Source: CAVVAY01 sp963746465 (GTDB taxonomy: Bacteria; Actinomycetota; Actinomycetes; JACCUZ01). Taken from it: a stretch of DNA of 64,000 nt. The translations under genes and the position numbers were made by a program. A model generated the notes under the pieces. The model did no database searches. It worked only from the letters and a program-made list of their open reading frames with translations, and had not been told where the DNA came from. Of this stretch, positions 7,276 through 18,668 are shown one piece after another; within the stretch, counting starts at the first letter, position 1, and each line of letters begins with the position of its first letter. The stretch covers positions 496,001 to 560,000 of the forward strand of contig CAVVAY010000007.1 in the NCBI GenBank assembly GCA_963746465.1, in the 5' to 3' direction.

Positions 7276-9135
7276 GTGACCCAAGCGCTGTACCGCCGCT
7301 ACCGGCCGGACACCTTCGCCGACGTGATCGGCCAGGACCACGTGACCGGTCCGCTGCAGCAGGCGCTGGCGAACGACCGCACCCACCACGCCTACCTCTT
7401 CAGCGGCCCCCGCGGCTGCGGCAAGACGACCAGCGCACGGATCATGGCCCGCAGCCTCAACTGCGAGAACGGCCCGACCCCCACGCCCTGCGGCGAGTGC
7501 GACTCGTGCCTGGCCCTCGCGCCCGGCGGTGGCGGCAGTCTCGACGTCATCGAGCTCGACGCGGCGACCCATGGCCTGGTCGACGACGCCCGCGACCTGC
7601 GCGAGCGGGCGTTCTTCACGCCGGCCTCGGCGCGCTTCAAGGTCTACATCATCGACGAGGCGCACATGCTCACGGTGAACGCGGCCAACGCGCTGCTCAA
7701 GATCGTCGAGGAGCCGCCGCCGCACGTGAAGTTCGTCTTCGCGACCACCGAGCCGGAGAAGGTCATCGCGACCATCCGGTCCCGGGTGCACCACTACCCG
7801 TTCCGGCTGGTGCCGCCGGGCGAGCTGACCGCCTACCTGCTGACGCTGTGCGAGAAGGAGGGCGTCACCGCGGACCGCGCTGCCGTGTCCCTCGTGGTGC
7901 GTGCCGGTCGCGGCTCGGTCCGCGACTCGATGAGCATCCTCGACCAGCTGATGGCGGGGGCCCCTGACTCCGGCATCACCTACGAGTACGCCGCCGGGCT
8001 GCTCGGCCTGACCGATGCCACCCTGCTCGACGACACGGTCGAGGCGTTCGCTGCCGGCGACGCCGCGGCGGTCTTCCGGATCGTCGACCAGGTCGTCGAG
8101 GGGGGCCACGACCCCCGCCGGTTCGCCGAGGACCTGCTCGAGCGGCTCCGCGACCTGATCATTCTCGACGCCGTCCCGGACGCCGCCGGTGCGATCCTCG
8201 GTGAGCACCCGGCCGACGAGCTGGAGCGGATGCGCCAGCAGGCGGCCCACTTCGGCGCCGCCGAGCTGTCCCGGGCCGCCGACATCGTGAACTCCGGGCT
8301 CACCGAGATGCGCGGCGCGACCGCACCCCGGCTGCAGCTCGAGCTGATCTGCGCCCGGGTGCTGCTGCCGGCCGCCGAGGACGCCGAGCGTGGCGTGGCC
8401 GCCCGCCTCGACCGGCTGGAGCGCCGGGCCGACATCGCGGGGGCAGCGCCCGCGCCGGCCGTCGCGGCTTCGCCCGCGCCCCGACGTACGCCGCCTCCCA
8501 CCGAGGCCGCCGTCACGGAGACCCCGGTCACCGAGCCCGCCGTCACGGAGACCCCGGTCACCGAGGCCACCGTCGAGTCGCCGGCCGAGCCCGAGCCTGA
8601 GCAGGCCCGGGCCGTCCCCGAGCCTGTCGTCGCCGGCGGCGTCGACCTGGTGACCGTGCGCCGGCTCTGGCCGGAGGTGCTCGAGGCGGTCGGCCGGATG
8701 AAGCGCACCACCTGGGCCTTCGTCAGCCAGAACGCCCAGGTCAAGGGCGTCGACGACGGCCGGCTCACGCTCAGCTTCAGCACCTCGGGGCTGCGTGACG
8801 TCTTCCTCAGCCGCAGCGACCACCAGGACTACGTCCGCGAGGCCCTGATCCAGGTGCTGGGCGTCGACTGGAAGGTCGACGCGATCGTCGACCCGTCGTC
8901 CACGCCCACGGCGGCGCCGGCTGCCGCGGCACCCACCCTGGAGAGCTCGGTGCCCTCCGGGCGGGCTGCGGCCGAGGCCGCGGTGGCTGCCGAGGCGGCG
9001 GCTCCCGGCGTCGCGGCGGTCGACGAGGCCCCCTCGGCCGACGACGAGGACGCCGACGACAGCACCCTCACCCACGAGGACCTGCTGGCCCGCGAGCTCG
9101 GTGCCAAGGTCATCGGCGAGTACGACGCCAGCTGA
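7276..9135 (+). CDS. dnaX: DNA polymerase III subunits gamma and tau
   Basis: 619 residues. The clamp-loader ATPase assembles with delta and delta' to load the beta clamp. Seen: MTQALYRRYRPDTFADVIGQ at the N-terminus, Walker A GPRGCGKT with K50, zinc ligands C63, C72, C75 and C78, Walker B IDEAHM, sensor 1 (FATTEPEKV), then domain III. Residues about 400-460 form a Pro/Thr/Glu linker with a 30-bp tandem duplication, followed by a tau-like C-terminal domain (VRRLWPEVLEAVGRMKRTTWAFV). The GTG start lies seven bases behind a TAGGGT -10 box (7264-7269), suggesting a leaderless message. It leads the dnaX-ybaB-recR-DUF5063 series. Confidence 0.97.
   Translation: MTQALYRRYRPDTFADVIGQDHVTGPLQQALANDRTHHAYLFSGPRGCGKTTSARIMARSLNCENGPTPTPCGECDSCLALAPGGGGSLDVIELDAATHGLVDDARDLRERAFFTPASARFKVYIIDEAHMLTVNAANALLKIVEEPPPHVKFVFATTEPEKVIATIRSRVHHYPFRLVPPGELTAYLLTLCEKEGVTADRAAVSLVVRAGRGSVRDSMSILDQLMAGAPDSGITYEYAAGLLGLTDATLLDDTVEAFAAGDAAAVFRIVDQVVEGGHDPRRFAEDLLERLRDLIILDAVPDAAGAILGEHPADELERMRQQAAHFGAAELSRAADIVNSGLTEMRGATAPRLQLELICARVLLPAAEDAERGVAARLDRLERRADIAGAAPAPAVAASPAPRRTPPPTEAAVTETPVTEPAVTETPVTEATVESPAEPEPEQARAVPEPVVAGGVDLVTVRRLWPEVLEAVGRMKRTTWAFVSQNAQVKGVDDGRLTLSFSTSGLRDVFLSRSDHQDYVREALIQVLGVDWKVDAIVDPSSTPTAAPAAAAPTLESSVPSGRAAAEAAVAAEAAAPGVAAVDEAPSADDEDADDSTLTHEDLLARELGAKVIGEYDAS
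8509..8568 (+). repeat. Two tandem 30-bp units in the dnaX linker
   Basis: Two adjacent 30-bp units (8509-8538 and 8539-8568) differ at one base and encode A-V-T-E-T-P-V-T-E-P/A twice. They lie in the disordered linker between the ATPase part and the tau-like C-terminal domain, where length change is tolerated. Confidence 0.85.
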
Positions 9136-9236
9136 CCGCCCGTTGACCCCTGCCGGGGCGTCGACCACGTAGGCTCCGTGGCGTTCGCCGGACTCCGGCG
9201 ACCAACTGCTGCCGAACCCCGAGAGCGAGCGAGATC

Positions 9237-9608
9237 GTGTCCCTGAGTGGCGACCAGCCCGGCCCCGGCGGGCTCGGCGGCGGTGCTGACCTGTCCTCGC
9301 TGATGGCCCAGGCCCAGCAGATGCAGCAGCAGCTGATGCAGGCTCAGGAGGAGCTCGCCCAGGCGCAGGTGGTCGGCACGGCCGGTGGCGGCCTGGTCCG
9401 CGCCACGGTGACCGGTGCCGGCGAGGTGATCGGCCTGGAGATCGCGCCGAGCGCCGTCGACCCGACCGACACCGAGGGTCTGGCCGACCTGGTGCTGGCC
9501 GCGATCAAGGACGCCAACCGGGCCGCCGCCGAGCTGCAGCAGCAGGCGATGGGTCCGCTCGCCGAGGGCCTCGGCGGAGCCGGCGGCCTCGGCCTGCCGG
9601 GGATGTAG
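9237..9608 (+). CDS. YbaB/EbfC family nucleoid-associated protein
   Basis: 123 residues. Small dimeric DNA-binding protein of the YbaB/EbfC family, encoded between dnaX and recR in most bacteria. The family core is visible: Gln-rich helix [20 protein letters not shown] (residues 22-41), then [16 protein letters not shown] and the [20 protein letters not shown] motif. Gly-rich ends flank the core. The GTG at 9237 is the only start that keeps the N-terminal Gly-rich lead; recR begins eight bases past its stop, so the two are co-transcribed. Confidence 0.92.
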   Translation: MSLSGDQPGPGGLGGGADLSSLMAQAQQMQQQLMQAQEELAQAQVVGTAGGGLVRATVTGAGEVIGLEIAPSAVDPTDTEGLADLVLAAIKDANRAAAELQQQAMGPLAEGLGGAGGLGLPGM

Positions 9609-9616
9609 GGACCGCC

Positions 9617-10216
9617 GTGTACGAGGGCGTGGTCCAGGACCTCATCGACGAGCTCGGGCGGCTGCCCGGGGTCGGGCCGAAGAGCGCCCAGCGGATCGCG
9701 TTCCACCTGCTCGCCGCCGACCCCACCGACGTGCGACGGCTGGTGCACGTCCTGACCGAGGTCAAGGACAAGGTGCGGTTCTGCAAGACCTGCGGGAACG
9801 TCGCCGAGGCCGAGGAGTGCCGGATCTGCCGCGACCCGCGCCGCGACCGCACGGTGATCTGCGTGGTCGAAGAGCCCAAGGACGTCGTGGCGATCGAGAA
9901 GACCCGCGAGTTCCGCGGTCGCTACCACGTGCTCGGCGGCGCCATCAGCCCCATCGAGGGCATCGGACCGGACGACCTGCGGGTCCGCGAGCTGATGACC
10001 CGGCTGGCCGACAACGAGGTGACCGAGCTGATCCTGGCCACCGACCCCAACCTGGAGGGCGAGGCCACCGCCACCTACCTGGCCCGTCTGGTGAAGCCGA
10101 TGGACCTACGGGTCACCCGGCTGGCCAGCGGGCTGCCGGTGGGCGGTGACCTCGAGTACGCCGACGAGGTGACCCTCGGCCGGGCCTTCGAGGGCCGACG
10201 ACTGCTGGACGTATGA
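9617..10216 (+). CDS. recR: Recombination mediator RecR
   Basis: 199 residues, usual length. RecR forms ring-shaped tetramers that with RecF/RecO load RecA on gapped DNA. Seen: the N-terminal helix-hairpin-helix ([21 protein letters not shown]), the C4 zinc finger with C56, C59, C68 and C71, the Toprim segment [26 protein letters not shown], and the C-terminal [19 protein letters not shown]alker-like region. GTG start at 9617, eight bases after ybaB. Confidence 0.97.
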   Translation: MYEGVVQDLIDELGRLPGVGPKSAQRIAFHLLAADPTDVRRLVHVLTEVKDKVRFCKTCGNVAEAEECRICRDPRRDRTVICVVEEPKDVVAIEKTREFRGRYHVLGGAISPIEGIGPDDLRVRELMTRLADNEVTELILATDPNLEGEATATYLARLVKPMDLRVTRLASGLPVGGDLEYADEVTLGRAFEGRRLLDV

Positions 10217-10259
10217 CCGCACACCACCTGCCGAGCACGCACGAGGGGAAGGAGACCCG

Positions 10260-10853
10260 ATGACCACCACGGACGACCTCGGGGACTTCACGATCGAGAT
10301 CGCCGACCAGGTCGAGAGCTTCTGCGTCGCGGTGCGCGAGATCGCCGCCGCCGAGGACCCCGACTACGCCATCTCGCTGCTGCTGCTGGAGACCTCCCAG
10401 CTGCTGCTCGCCGGCGGCCGCCTCGGCGCCATCTCCGACGTCGTGCCCGAGGAGCGGTTCGAGCCGGACGCCGGCTTCGACCCTGACCTCGACGGTATCC
10501 GGGCTTCGCTGGCGAACCTGCTCGAGCCCATCGACGAGCACGCGGCCCTGTTCGACCCGTACTCCGAGGAGCCCGAGGTCTTCACCTCGCGGCTGTCCGA
10601 CGACATCACCGACACGATGAGCGACCTGCTGCACGGCTTGCAGCACTACCGGGCCGGGCGCTCGTCCGAGGCGCTGTGGTGGTGGCAGTTCTCGTACCTG
10701 TCCAACTGGGGATCGACCGCCTCCTCTGCGCTGCGTGCGCTGCACTCGGTCGTCTCGCACGTCCGTCTCGACACCCCGATCGACGAGACGATCAAGGTCG
10801 AGGACCGGCTGCTCGCCGAGACCGTGCACGAGGTCACCGTCCAGGCGCCCTGA
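10260..10853 (+). CDS. DUF5063 domain protein
   Basis: 197 residues, acidic and helical, without membrane segments. The DUF5063 family is recognisable by the segments EIADQVESFCVAVREIA, a central RFEPDAGFDPD, and SDLLHGLQHYRAGRSSEALWWWQFSYLSNWGSTASSALRALHS near residues 120-165. It follows recR in actinomycetes; function unknown. The ATG has a GGGGAAGGAG ribosome binding site. A separate promoter for ask follows it. Confidence 0.8.
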   Translation: MTTTDDLGDFTIEIADQVESFCVAVREIAAAEDPDYAISLLLLETSQLLLAGGRLGAISDVVPEERFEPDAGFDPDLDGIRASLANLLEPIDEHAALFDPYSEEPEVFTSRLSDDITDTMSDLLHGLQHYRAGRSSEALWWWQFSYLSNWGSTASSALRALHSVVSHVRLDTPIDETIKVEDRLLAETVHEVTVQAP

Positions 10854-10912
10854 CCCACCGGGCCTGCCAGGTCCGGAGAGCGGACGAGCGGGCTGCGGTC
10901 GGGCGGCATCCG

Positions 10913-10918
10913 TAGACT
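10913..10918 (+). promoter_or_regulatory. -10 box for ask-asd
   Basis: TAGACT lies 40 bases before the ask GTG, giving a short leader that carries a strong GAGGAGGT ribosome binding site at 10945-10952. Confidence 0.5.
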
Positions 10919-10958
10919 GGAGCGCGCCCGTAGCCGTCGTATGCCGAGGAGGTCCGCC

Positions 10959-13941
<2,983 letters not shown>

Positions 13942-13973
13942 GTTCCCATGCTGCACCCGCCGCCGCAGATGAC

Positions 13974-14006
13974 GACGGCCGGCCACCTGGCAGGTGGCCG
14001 GCCGTC
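13974..14006. terminator. Perfect 14-bp hairpin after tRNA-Pro
   Basis: Arms GACGGCCGGCCACC (13974-13987) and GGTGGCCGGCCGTC (13993-14006) around a five-base loop. It lies just past the 3' end of the minus-strand tRNA-Pro, which it probably ends; a T-tract is absent, as is usual in GC-rich actinomycetes. Confidence 0.6.
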
Positions 14007-14011
14007 TTCTG

Positions 14012-14087
<76 letters not shown>

Positions 14088-14135
14088 CGAGCCCGGCAAG
14101 TCTAGCGGAGGCAGCCGGACTGCCGGACCAGGGAT

Positions 14136-15059
14136 TCAGCCCGGGCGGGCGACCAGCGTGAGCAGCGTCGCCTCGGGACGGCAGGCGAACCGCACCGGCG
14201 CGTACGGCGAGGTGCCCAGGCCGGCGGAGACGTGCAGCCAGCCCTGCCGACCGCCTGACGACCAGGTCGACAGGCCGCGCGCCTGCCGCCGCGGCAGGTC
14301 GCAGTTGGTCACGAGCGCCCCGAAGCCCGGCACCCTGAGCTGCCCGCCGTGGGTGTGACCGGCCATCACCAGGCCGAAGCCGTCGGCGACCATCGGGTCG
14401 AGGATCCGGCGGTACGGGGCGTGGGTGACGCCCAGCGACAGGGTCGCGGACGGGTCGGCCGGCCCGGCGACCTCGGCGTACCGGTCGGCCCGGATGTGCC
14501 CGTCGTCGGTGCCGACCAGCTCGATCTCGCGATGGTCGACCTTGAGCCGCGCCCTGGCGTTGTCCAGGTCGACCCAGCCGGCGGCAAGCAGGCCGTCGCG
14601 CAGGTCCTCGGTGGGCAGCCGGGCCTTGCCGAGTCGCACCTGCCGGGCCGGCAACAGGTAGCGCGCCGGGTTCTTGAACATCGGCGCGTAGTAGTCGTTG
14701 GACCCCATCACGAACGCACCCGGCCGCTCGAGCAGCGGACCGAGCGCGTCGAGCACCGCGGGCACGGCCTCCAGGTGGCCCAGGTTGTCGCCGGTGTCCA
14801 CGACGAGATCCGGCTCCAGCCCGGCCAAGGAACGCACCCAGTCGCGCTTGCGGCGCTGGTCGGGCACCAGGTGCAGGTCGGACAGGTGCAGCACCCGCAG
14901 CGGGCGCTGCCCGGCCGCCAGCACCGGCACCTCGGCCCGCCGCAGCGTGAAGGCGCGCACCTCGTAGCCGGCCGCCCACGCCAGGCAGGCCGCGCCGACG
15001 GCGGCACCGCCGGCGACCGCGGTCAGCGGCAGCCGCAGGGCGGAGGCAGGTCGTGTCAC
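14136..15059 (-). CDS. Metallophosphoesterase (calcineurin-like), membrane-anchored
   Basis: 307 residues. A hydrophobic N-terminus ([25 protein letters not shown]) anchors a dinuclear metal hydrolase of the YkuE/YaeI type. Metal ligands appear in order: [12 protein letters not shown] (D-x-H), [11 protein letters not shown] (G-D-N), MGSNDYYAP (G-N-D-like), GVTHAPYR (H) and MAGHTHGGQ (G-H-T-H). Related enzymes act on phospholipids or phosphorylated wall precursors. GTG 15059 is preceded by CAGCAT six bases upstream, a leaderless-type promoter. It diverges from the YqeY gene and neighbours ponA, as in M. tuberculosis. Confidence 0.85.
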   Translation of the reverse strand: MTRPASALRLPLTAVAGGAAVGAACLAWAAGYEVRAFTLRRAEVPVLAAGQRPLRVLHLSDLHLVPDQRRKRDWVRSLAGLEPDLVVDTGDNLGHLEAVPAVLDALGPLLERPGAFVMGSNDYYAPMFKNPARYLLPARQVRLGKARLPTEDLRDGLLAAGWVDLDNARARLKVDHREIELVGTDDGHIRADRYAEVAGPADPSATLSLGVTHAPYRRILDPMVADGFGLVMAGHTHGGQLRVPGFGALVTNCDLPRRQARGLSTWSSGGRQGWLHVSAGLGTSPYAPVRFACRPEATLLTLVARPG

Positions 15060-15114
15060 CCCACGATGCTGGCACACTGCGCCGCGCGGTCGCAGCGCTG
15101 ACAGGATGGGCGCC

Positions 15115-15570
15115 ATGACCGGTCTCAAGGATCGACTCCAGGCTGACCTCACCACCGCGATGAAGGCGCGCGACGAGCTGCGCTCGGCGACGCTGCGGAT
15201 GGTGCTCACCGCGGTGAAGAACGAAGAGGTGTCCGGCAAGACCGCCCGCGAGCTCGACGACGCCGAGGTGGTCACCGTGCTCGGCCGCGAGGCGAAGAAG
15301 CGGCGCGAGGCGGCCGAGGCCTTCGCCGACGGCGGCCGCCCGGAGCGGGCCGAGCGCGAGAAGGCCGAGGAGGAGGTCATCGCGACCTACCTGCCGGCCC
15401 AGCTGTCGGACGACGAGCTGCGCGACCTGGTCACCGCGGCCATCGCCGACACGGGTGCGGTCGGACCGCAGGCGATGGGTCAGGTGATGAAGTCGGTGAC
15501 GCCGAAGACCACCGGACGGGCCGACGGGGGCCGGGTCGCGGCCGAGGTACGCCGACAGCTCGCCGGCTGA
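15115..15570 (+). CDS. GatB/YqeY domain protein
   Basis: 151 residues. Family features: MTGLKDRLQADLTTAMKARDELRSATLRMVLTAVKN at the N-terminus and a C-terminal helical tail domain (ELRDLVTAAIADTGAVGPQAMGQVMKSVTPKTTGRADGGRVAAEV) resembling that of GatB, which grips tRNA in amidotransferases. The free-standing protein has no proven role. ATG 15115 is chosen; CAGGAT ends seven bases before it. An ATG nine bases upstream overlaps that box. It is convergent with ponA. Confidence 0.9.
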   Translation: MTGLKDRLQADLTTAMKARDELRSATLRMVLTAVKNEEVSGKTARELDDAEVVTVLGREAKKRREAAEAFADGGRPERAEREKAEEEVIATYLPAQLSDDELRDLVTAAIADTGAVGPQAMGQVMKSVTPKTTGRADGGRVAAEVRRQLAG

Positions 15571-15591
15571 CGACGCGTCCCAGGCGGGTGC

Positions 15592-18021
15592 TCAGCCGCC
15601 GTCAGGGTTTCGGCAGCCGGGCCGGTTGGAGTTGCCGCAGGTGTCCTCCGGGCTCGGCTGACCCAGGTCCGGCTGGCCCGGGTCGGTCGGTCCCGGGCCG
15701 GGTCCGGTCGTGAGAGACGGTTGTGGCGCCGGGGGTCCGGCGCTGACGTAGATGACGACCCGCTGGCCCGGGTAGACCGACGCGCCGTTGCCCGGGTAGG
15801 AGTAGGCCACGGTCCCGGCGGGTGCGTAGTCGACGTAGACCGGGTCCTGGCTCACCACCGGGTCGAGCTGGGCCCCGCGCAGCAGCTCCTTGGCCTGCTC
15901 GACGGACTTGCCGGTGACCGACGGCACGGACAGGTCGTCGCCGCGGCGGACGTCGTCGTTGGCGTCGGTGAAGGAGGACACGGGTGTGCCGGACACGGTG
16001 CGGCTCATCATCTGCTGCCAGATCGGCCCGGGCAGGCAGCCGCCGCACACGTCGCCGTAGTAGACGCCACCGATCAGCCGGTTCTGCAGCGGATAGCCAC
16101 CGGCCGGCGGGCTCGGGTTGCCGGCCCACACCGCGGTGGCCAGGTCGGGGGTGTAGCCGACGAACCAGACCGACACCCGCCGGTTGGTGGTGCCGGTCTT
16201 TCCTGCCGCCGGGCGGCCGATCGCGGCCCGGGTACCGGTGCCGCGCTGGATGACGCCTTGGAGCAGCTCGTTGATGCCGTCCGCGATGTCCTGGTCGAGG
16301 ACCTGCTTGCATCCCGCCTGGGGCACCGGCAGCCGGTTGCCGGACGGGTCGGTCACCTCGAGGATCGCGATCGAGGTGCAGTGCACGCCGCGGGCGGCGA
16401 ACGACGCGTAGGCCTCGGCCATCGACAGTGGCGACACCTCGTCCACCCCGAGGGTGAAGCTCTTGAACGGTCCGCTCAGGGGCTCGCCGTCGGCACGGTT
16501 CATGCCGAGCGCCTGGGCGATCTGCCACGGCCGGCACACCCCTACCCGCTCCTCGAGCTGGGCGAAGTAGGTGTTGATCGAGCCCTCGATGCCCGTCTGC
16601 AGGGTGTAGGTGCCGTTCTCGCTGCTCGTCTCGTTGAACGGGTCCCACGGGTCGGTCAGGACCTCGTTGCAGCCCTGCACGTCCCCGATGTGCGCCTGGT
16701 ACGGCGCGTAGATCGGGTAGCTGAACGGGTAGCCCTTCTCCAGGGCCGCGGCCGCGACGAACGGCTTGAACGTCGACCCGGCCTGGAAGCCGCTGCTGCC
16801 GCCGTACGCCCGGTCGGTCGCGGGGTTGAACTTGATCTCGCCCTTCTTGTTCCTGTCGCCGTAGTCCCGGCTCACGGCCATCGCCCGGATGTGGCCGGTG
16901 CCGGGCTGCACCGAGACCAGGGCCGAGGCGACCTCGTCGGTGGGTTCCACGTGGTCGGCCAGCGACTCCTGCGCGTTGCGCTGCGCCTCCGGGTCGAGGG
17001 TGGTGGTGATCGTGAGCCCGCCGCGCAGCAAGAGCTTGGTGCGGTCGGACCGCTCCGCCCCGAAGGCCTTGTCGTTGAGGATGGTCTTGAGCACGAAGTC
17101 GCAGAAGAACGCGACCTTGGAGTCGTTGCAGCCGTTCTGGCGGAACCGTCGTGCCGGGTTGAGGGCCAGCTCGGTCGCGCGCGCCTCAGCCACCGCCTGC
17201 GGGTCGGCCAGGCCGACCTGGGCCATCCGGTCCAGCACGATGTTGCGTCGGGCCAGCGACCGCTCGGGGTTGCGCGTCGGGTCGAACGCCGTCGGCTGCT
17301 GCACGATGCCCGCGAGCAGCGCGGCCTGCGCCAGCGTCAGGTCGCGGGCGTGGGTGTTGAAGTAGCGCTTGGCCGCCGCCTCGACACCGAACGCGCCGCC
17401 GCCGAAGTAGGCGATGTTCAGGTAGCGCTCGAGGATCTGCTGCTTGGTGTACTTCTCCTCGACCGCCACCGCGTAGCGCAGCTCGCGCAGCTTGCGGGTG
17501 TACGACTGGGCCGTCGCGGCCTTCATCGCCTCGGCGCGCTCCTTGTCGTCCTTGATGTTCGACGCCGACTCGAGCAGCACCTGCTTGACGTACTGCTGGG
17601 TCAGCGTCGAGCCGCCCTGCACGTCCTCGCCCGCCTGGTTGTTGACGAACGCCCGCAGCGTTCCGCGGAGGTCGATGCCGCCGTGCTGGTAGAACCGCGA
17701 GTCCTCGATCGCGATGACCGCCTTGCGCATCACGGGGGCGACCTCGGAGATCGGGACTGAGACCCGGTTCTCCTCGTAGAAGCTGGCGATCAGCGAGCCG
17801 TCGGCGGCCAGGATCCGGGACCGCTCGGGAAGCGGGGGGATCTCCAGCTCGGCCGGCAGCGAGTCGAACCCGTCGGCGCTGTCCCGGGCCGCCAGGCCCA
17901 GCCCACCGACGACCGGGAGGGTGACGCCGGCGACCAGCAGGCCGCACAGCACGCTGACGCACAGGAAGAGCATCAGCCGGGAGATGAACCCGCCGGCAGC
18001 GCGCGGGCGCAATCCGTCCAT
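15592..18021 (-). CDS. ponA: Class A penicillin-binding protein with PASTA domain
   Basis: 809 residues, bifunctional peptidoglycan polymerase and cross-linker. N-terminal transmembrane helix (LMLFLCVSVLCGLLVAGVTL, about 16-35), GT51 glycosyltransferase with catalytic E106 in IAIEDSRFYQHGGID and the GGSTLTQQYVKQ motif, transpeptidase with S-x-x-K in GSTFKPF, a later S-x-N-like GSINTYF, and KTGTTN. Near the C-terminus is one PASTA repeat (VPSVTGKSVEQAKELLRGA ... VYPGQRVVIYVS), then a Pro/Gly tail. It matches PonA2 of mycobacteria by order beside WhiB4/WblA and the metallophosphoesterase. Start ATG 18021; 245 bp separate it from wblA. Confidence 0.95.
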   Translation of the reverse strand: MDGLRPRAAGGFISRLMLFLCVSVLCGLLVAGVTLPVVGGLGLAARDSADGFDSLPAELEIPPLPERSRILAADGSLIASFYEENRVSVPISEVAPVMRKAVIAIEDSRFYQHGGIDLRGTLRAFVNNQAGEDVQGGSTLTQQYVKQVLLESASNIKDDKERAEAMKAATAQSYTRKLRELRYAVAVEEKYTKQQILERYLNIAYFGGGAFGVEAAAKRYFNTHARDLTLAQAALLAGIVQQPTAFDPTRNPERSLARRNIVLDRMAQVGLADPQAVAEARATELALNPARRFRQNGCNDSKVAFFCDFVLKTILNDKAFGAERSDRTKLLLRGGLTITTTLDPEAQRNAQESLADHVEPTDEVASALVSVQPGTGHIRAMAVSRDYGDRNKKGEIKFNPATDRAYGGSSGFQAGSTFKPFVAAAALEKGYPFSYPIYAPYQAHIGDVQGCNEVLTDPWDPFNETSSENGTYTLQTGIEGSINTYFAQLEERVGVCRPWQIAQALGMNRADGEPLSGPFKSFTLGVDEVSPLSMAEAYASFAARGVHCTSIAILEVTDPSGNRLPVPQAGCKQVLDQDIADGINELLQGVIQRGTGTRAAIGRPAAGKTGTTNRRVSVWFVGYTPDLATAVWAGNPSPPAGGYPLQNRLIGGVYYGDVCGGCLPGPIWQQMMSRTVSGTPVSSFTDANDDVRRGDDLSVPSVTGKSVEQAKELLRGAQLDPVVSQDPVYVDYAPAGTVAYSYPGNGASVYPGQRVVIYVSAGPPAPQPSLTTGPGPGPTDPGQPDLGQPSPEDTCGNSNRPGCRNPDGG

Positions 18022-18178
18022 GGTGGACAGGGTACGGGTCGAGCGTGCCGGGTCGCGACGACGGCGTGGCCGGTCGGCTCGGCACGCAGCGTGACGGACC
18101 TGTCACCGCAACCTCGGCCTGCGCGCCGGTGCTGGACGTATGGGGGGCGTCCGTAGTCCGTACTGACTAGGTCAATTT

Positions 18179-18192
18179 GGACCGAACGGTCC
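18179..18192. promoter_or_regulatory. Palindrome upstream of wblA (possible operator)
   Basis: GGACCG-AA-CGGTCC is a perfect 14-bp palindrome about 75 bases before the wblA start; a related GGACGGTCC lies at 18254-18262 beside the ribosome binding site. It may be a repressor or autoregulatory site; the binding protein is unknown. Confidence 0.35.
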
Positions 18193-18266
18193 TGTCGTCC
18201 GACGTGTCCGGGTCCGTACCGTCCGACGGAGAAGATCCAGCACCAGAGCACAAAGGACGGTCCAGG

Positions 18267-18578
18267 ATGACGTGGGCAGACGACTGGGCGTCGCGGGGGG
18301 CATGTCGGACCAGCGACCCGGACACGCTTTTCGTGCAGGGGGCAGCGCAGAACCGGGCCAAGGCCGTGTGCATGGGGTGCCCTGTGCGCACCGAGTGCCT
18401 CTCCGACTCGCTGGACAACCGGGTCGAGTTCGGGGTGTGGGGCGGGATGACCGAGCGTGAGCGCCGAGCGCTGCTCCGCCGCCGGCCGAACGTCACCTCG
18501 TGGCGGGCGCTCCTCGAGACGGCTCGCGACGAGTACCAGCGCGGCCTGAGCAGCTCGTCGCTCCCGGTGGCCATGTAG
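18267..18578 (+). CDS. wblA: WhiB-family iron-sulfur regulator, WblA/WhiB4 type
   Basis: 103 residues. Redox-sensing 4Fe-4S transcription factor found only in actinobacteria and their phages. The four cysteines are C13, C35, C38 and C44; the beta-turn G56-V-W-G-G60 follows, then the basic MTERERRALLRRRP DNA-binding region. The wording LFVQGAAQNRAKAVC and DNRVEFGVWGGMTERERRALL is that of Streptomyces WblA and mycobacterial WhiB4, which repress antioxidant and antibiotic genes and affect sporulation. I chose ATG 18267, with AAAGGA nine bases upstream, over longer frame starts. Placement between ponA and the two ArsA genes agrees. Confidence 0.93.
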   Translation: MTWADDWASRGACRTSDPDTLFVQGAAQNRAKAVCMGCPVRTECLSDSLDNRVEFGVWGGMTERERRALLRRRPNVTSWRALLETARDEYQRGLSSSSLPVAM

Positions 18579-18621
18579 TCAGCTGACGTGCAGGGGCCTC
18601 CGGCACGACGGGAGGCTGGTT

Positions 18622-18652
18622 CGGGGCGGTCCTGGAGGGGAGGACCGCCCCG
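18622..18652. terminator. Bidirectional terminator hairpin between wblA and ArsA genes
   Basis: Perfect 12-bp stem, CGGGGCGGTCCT (18622-18633) and AGGACCGCCCCG (18641-18652), loop of seven. It lies between two convergent genes and can end both transcripts. Confidence 0.7.
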
Positions 18653-18668
18653 ATCTGCTGTCCGGTCC

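Noticed and set aside
7006..9168. 720-codon open frame antisense to dnaX
   Set aside because: Shadow of dnaX. It also runs through the SRP RNA and into the tRNA-Ser.
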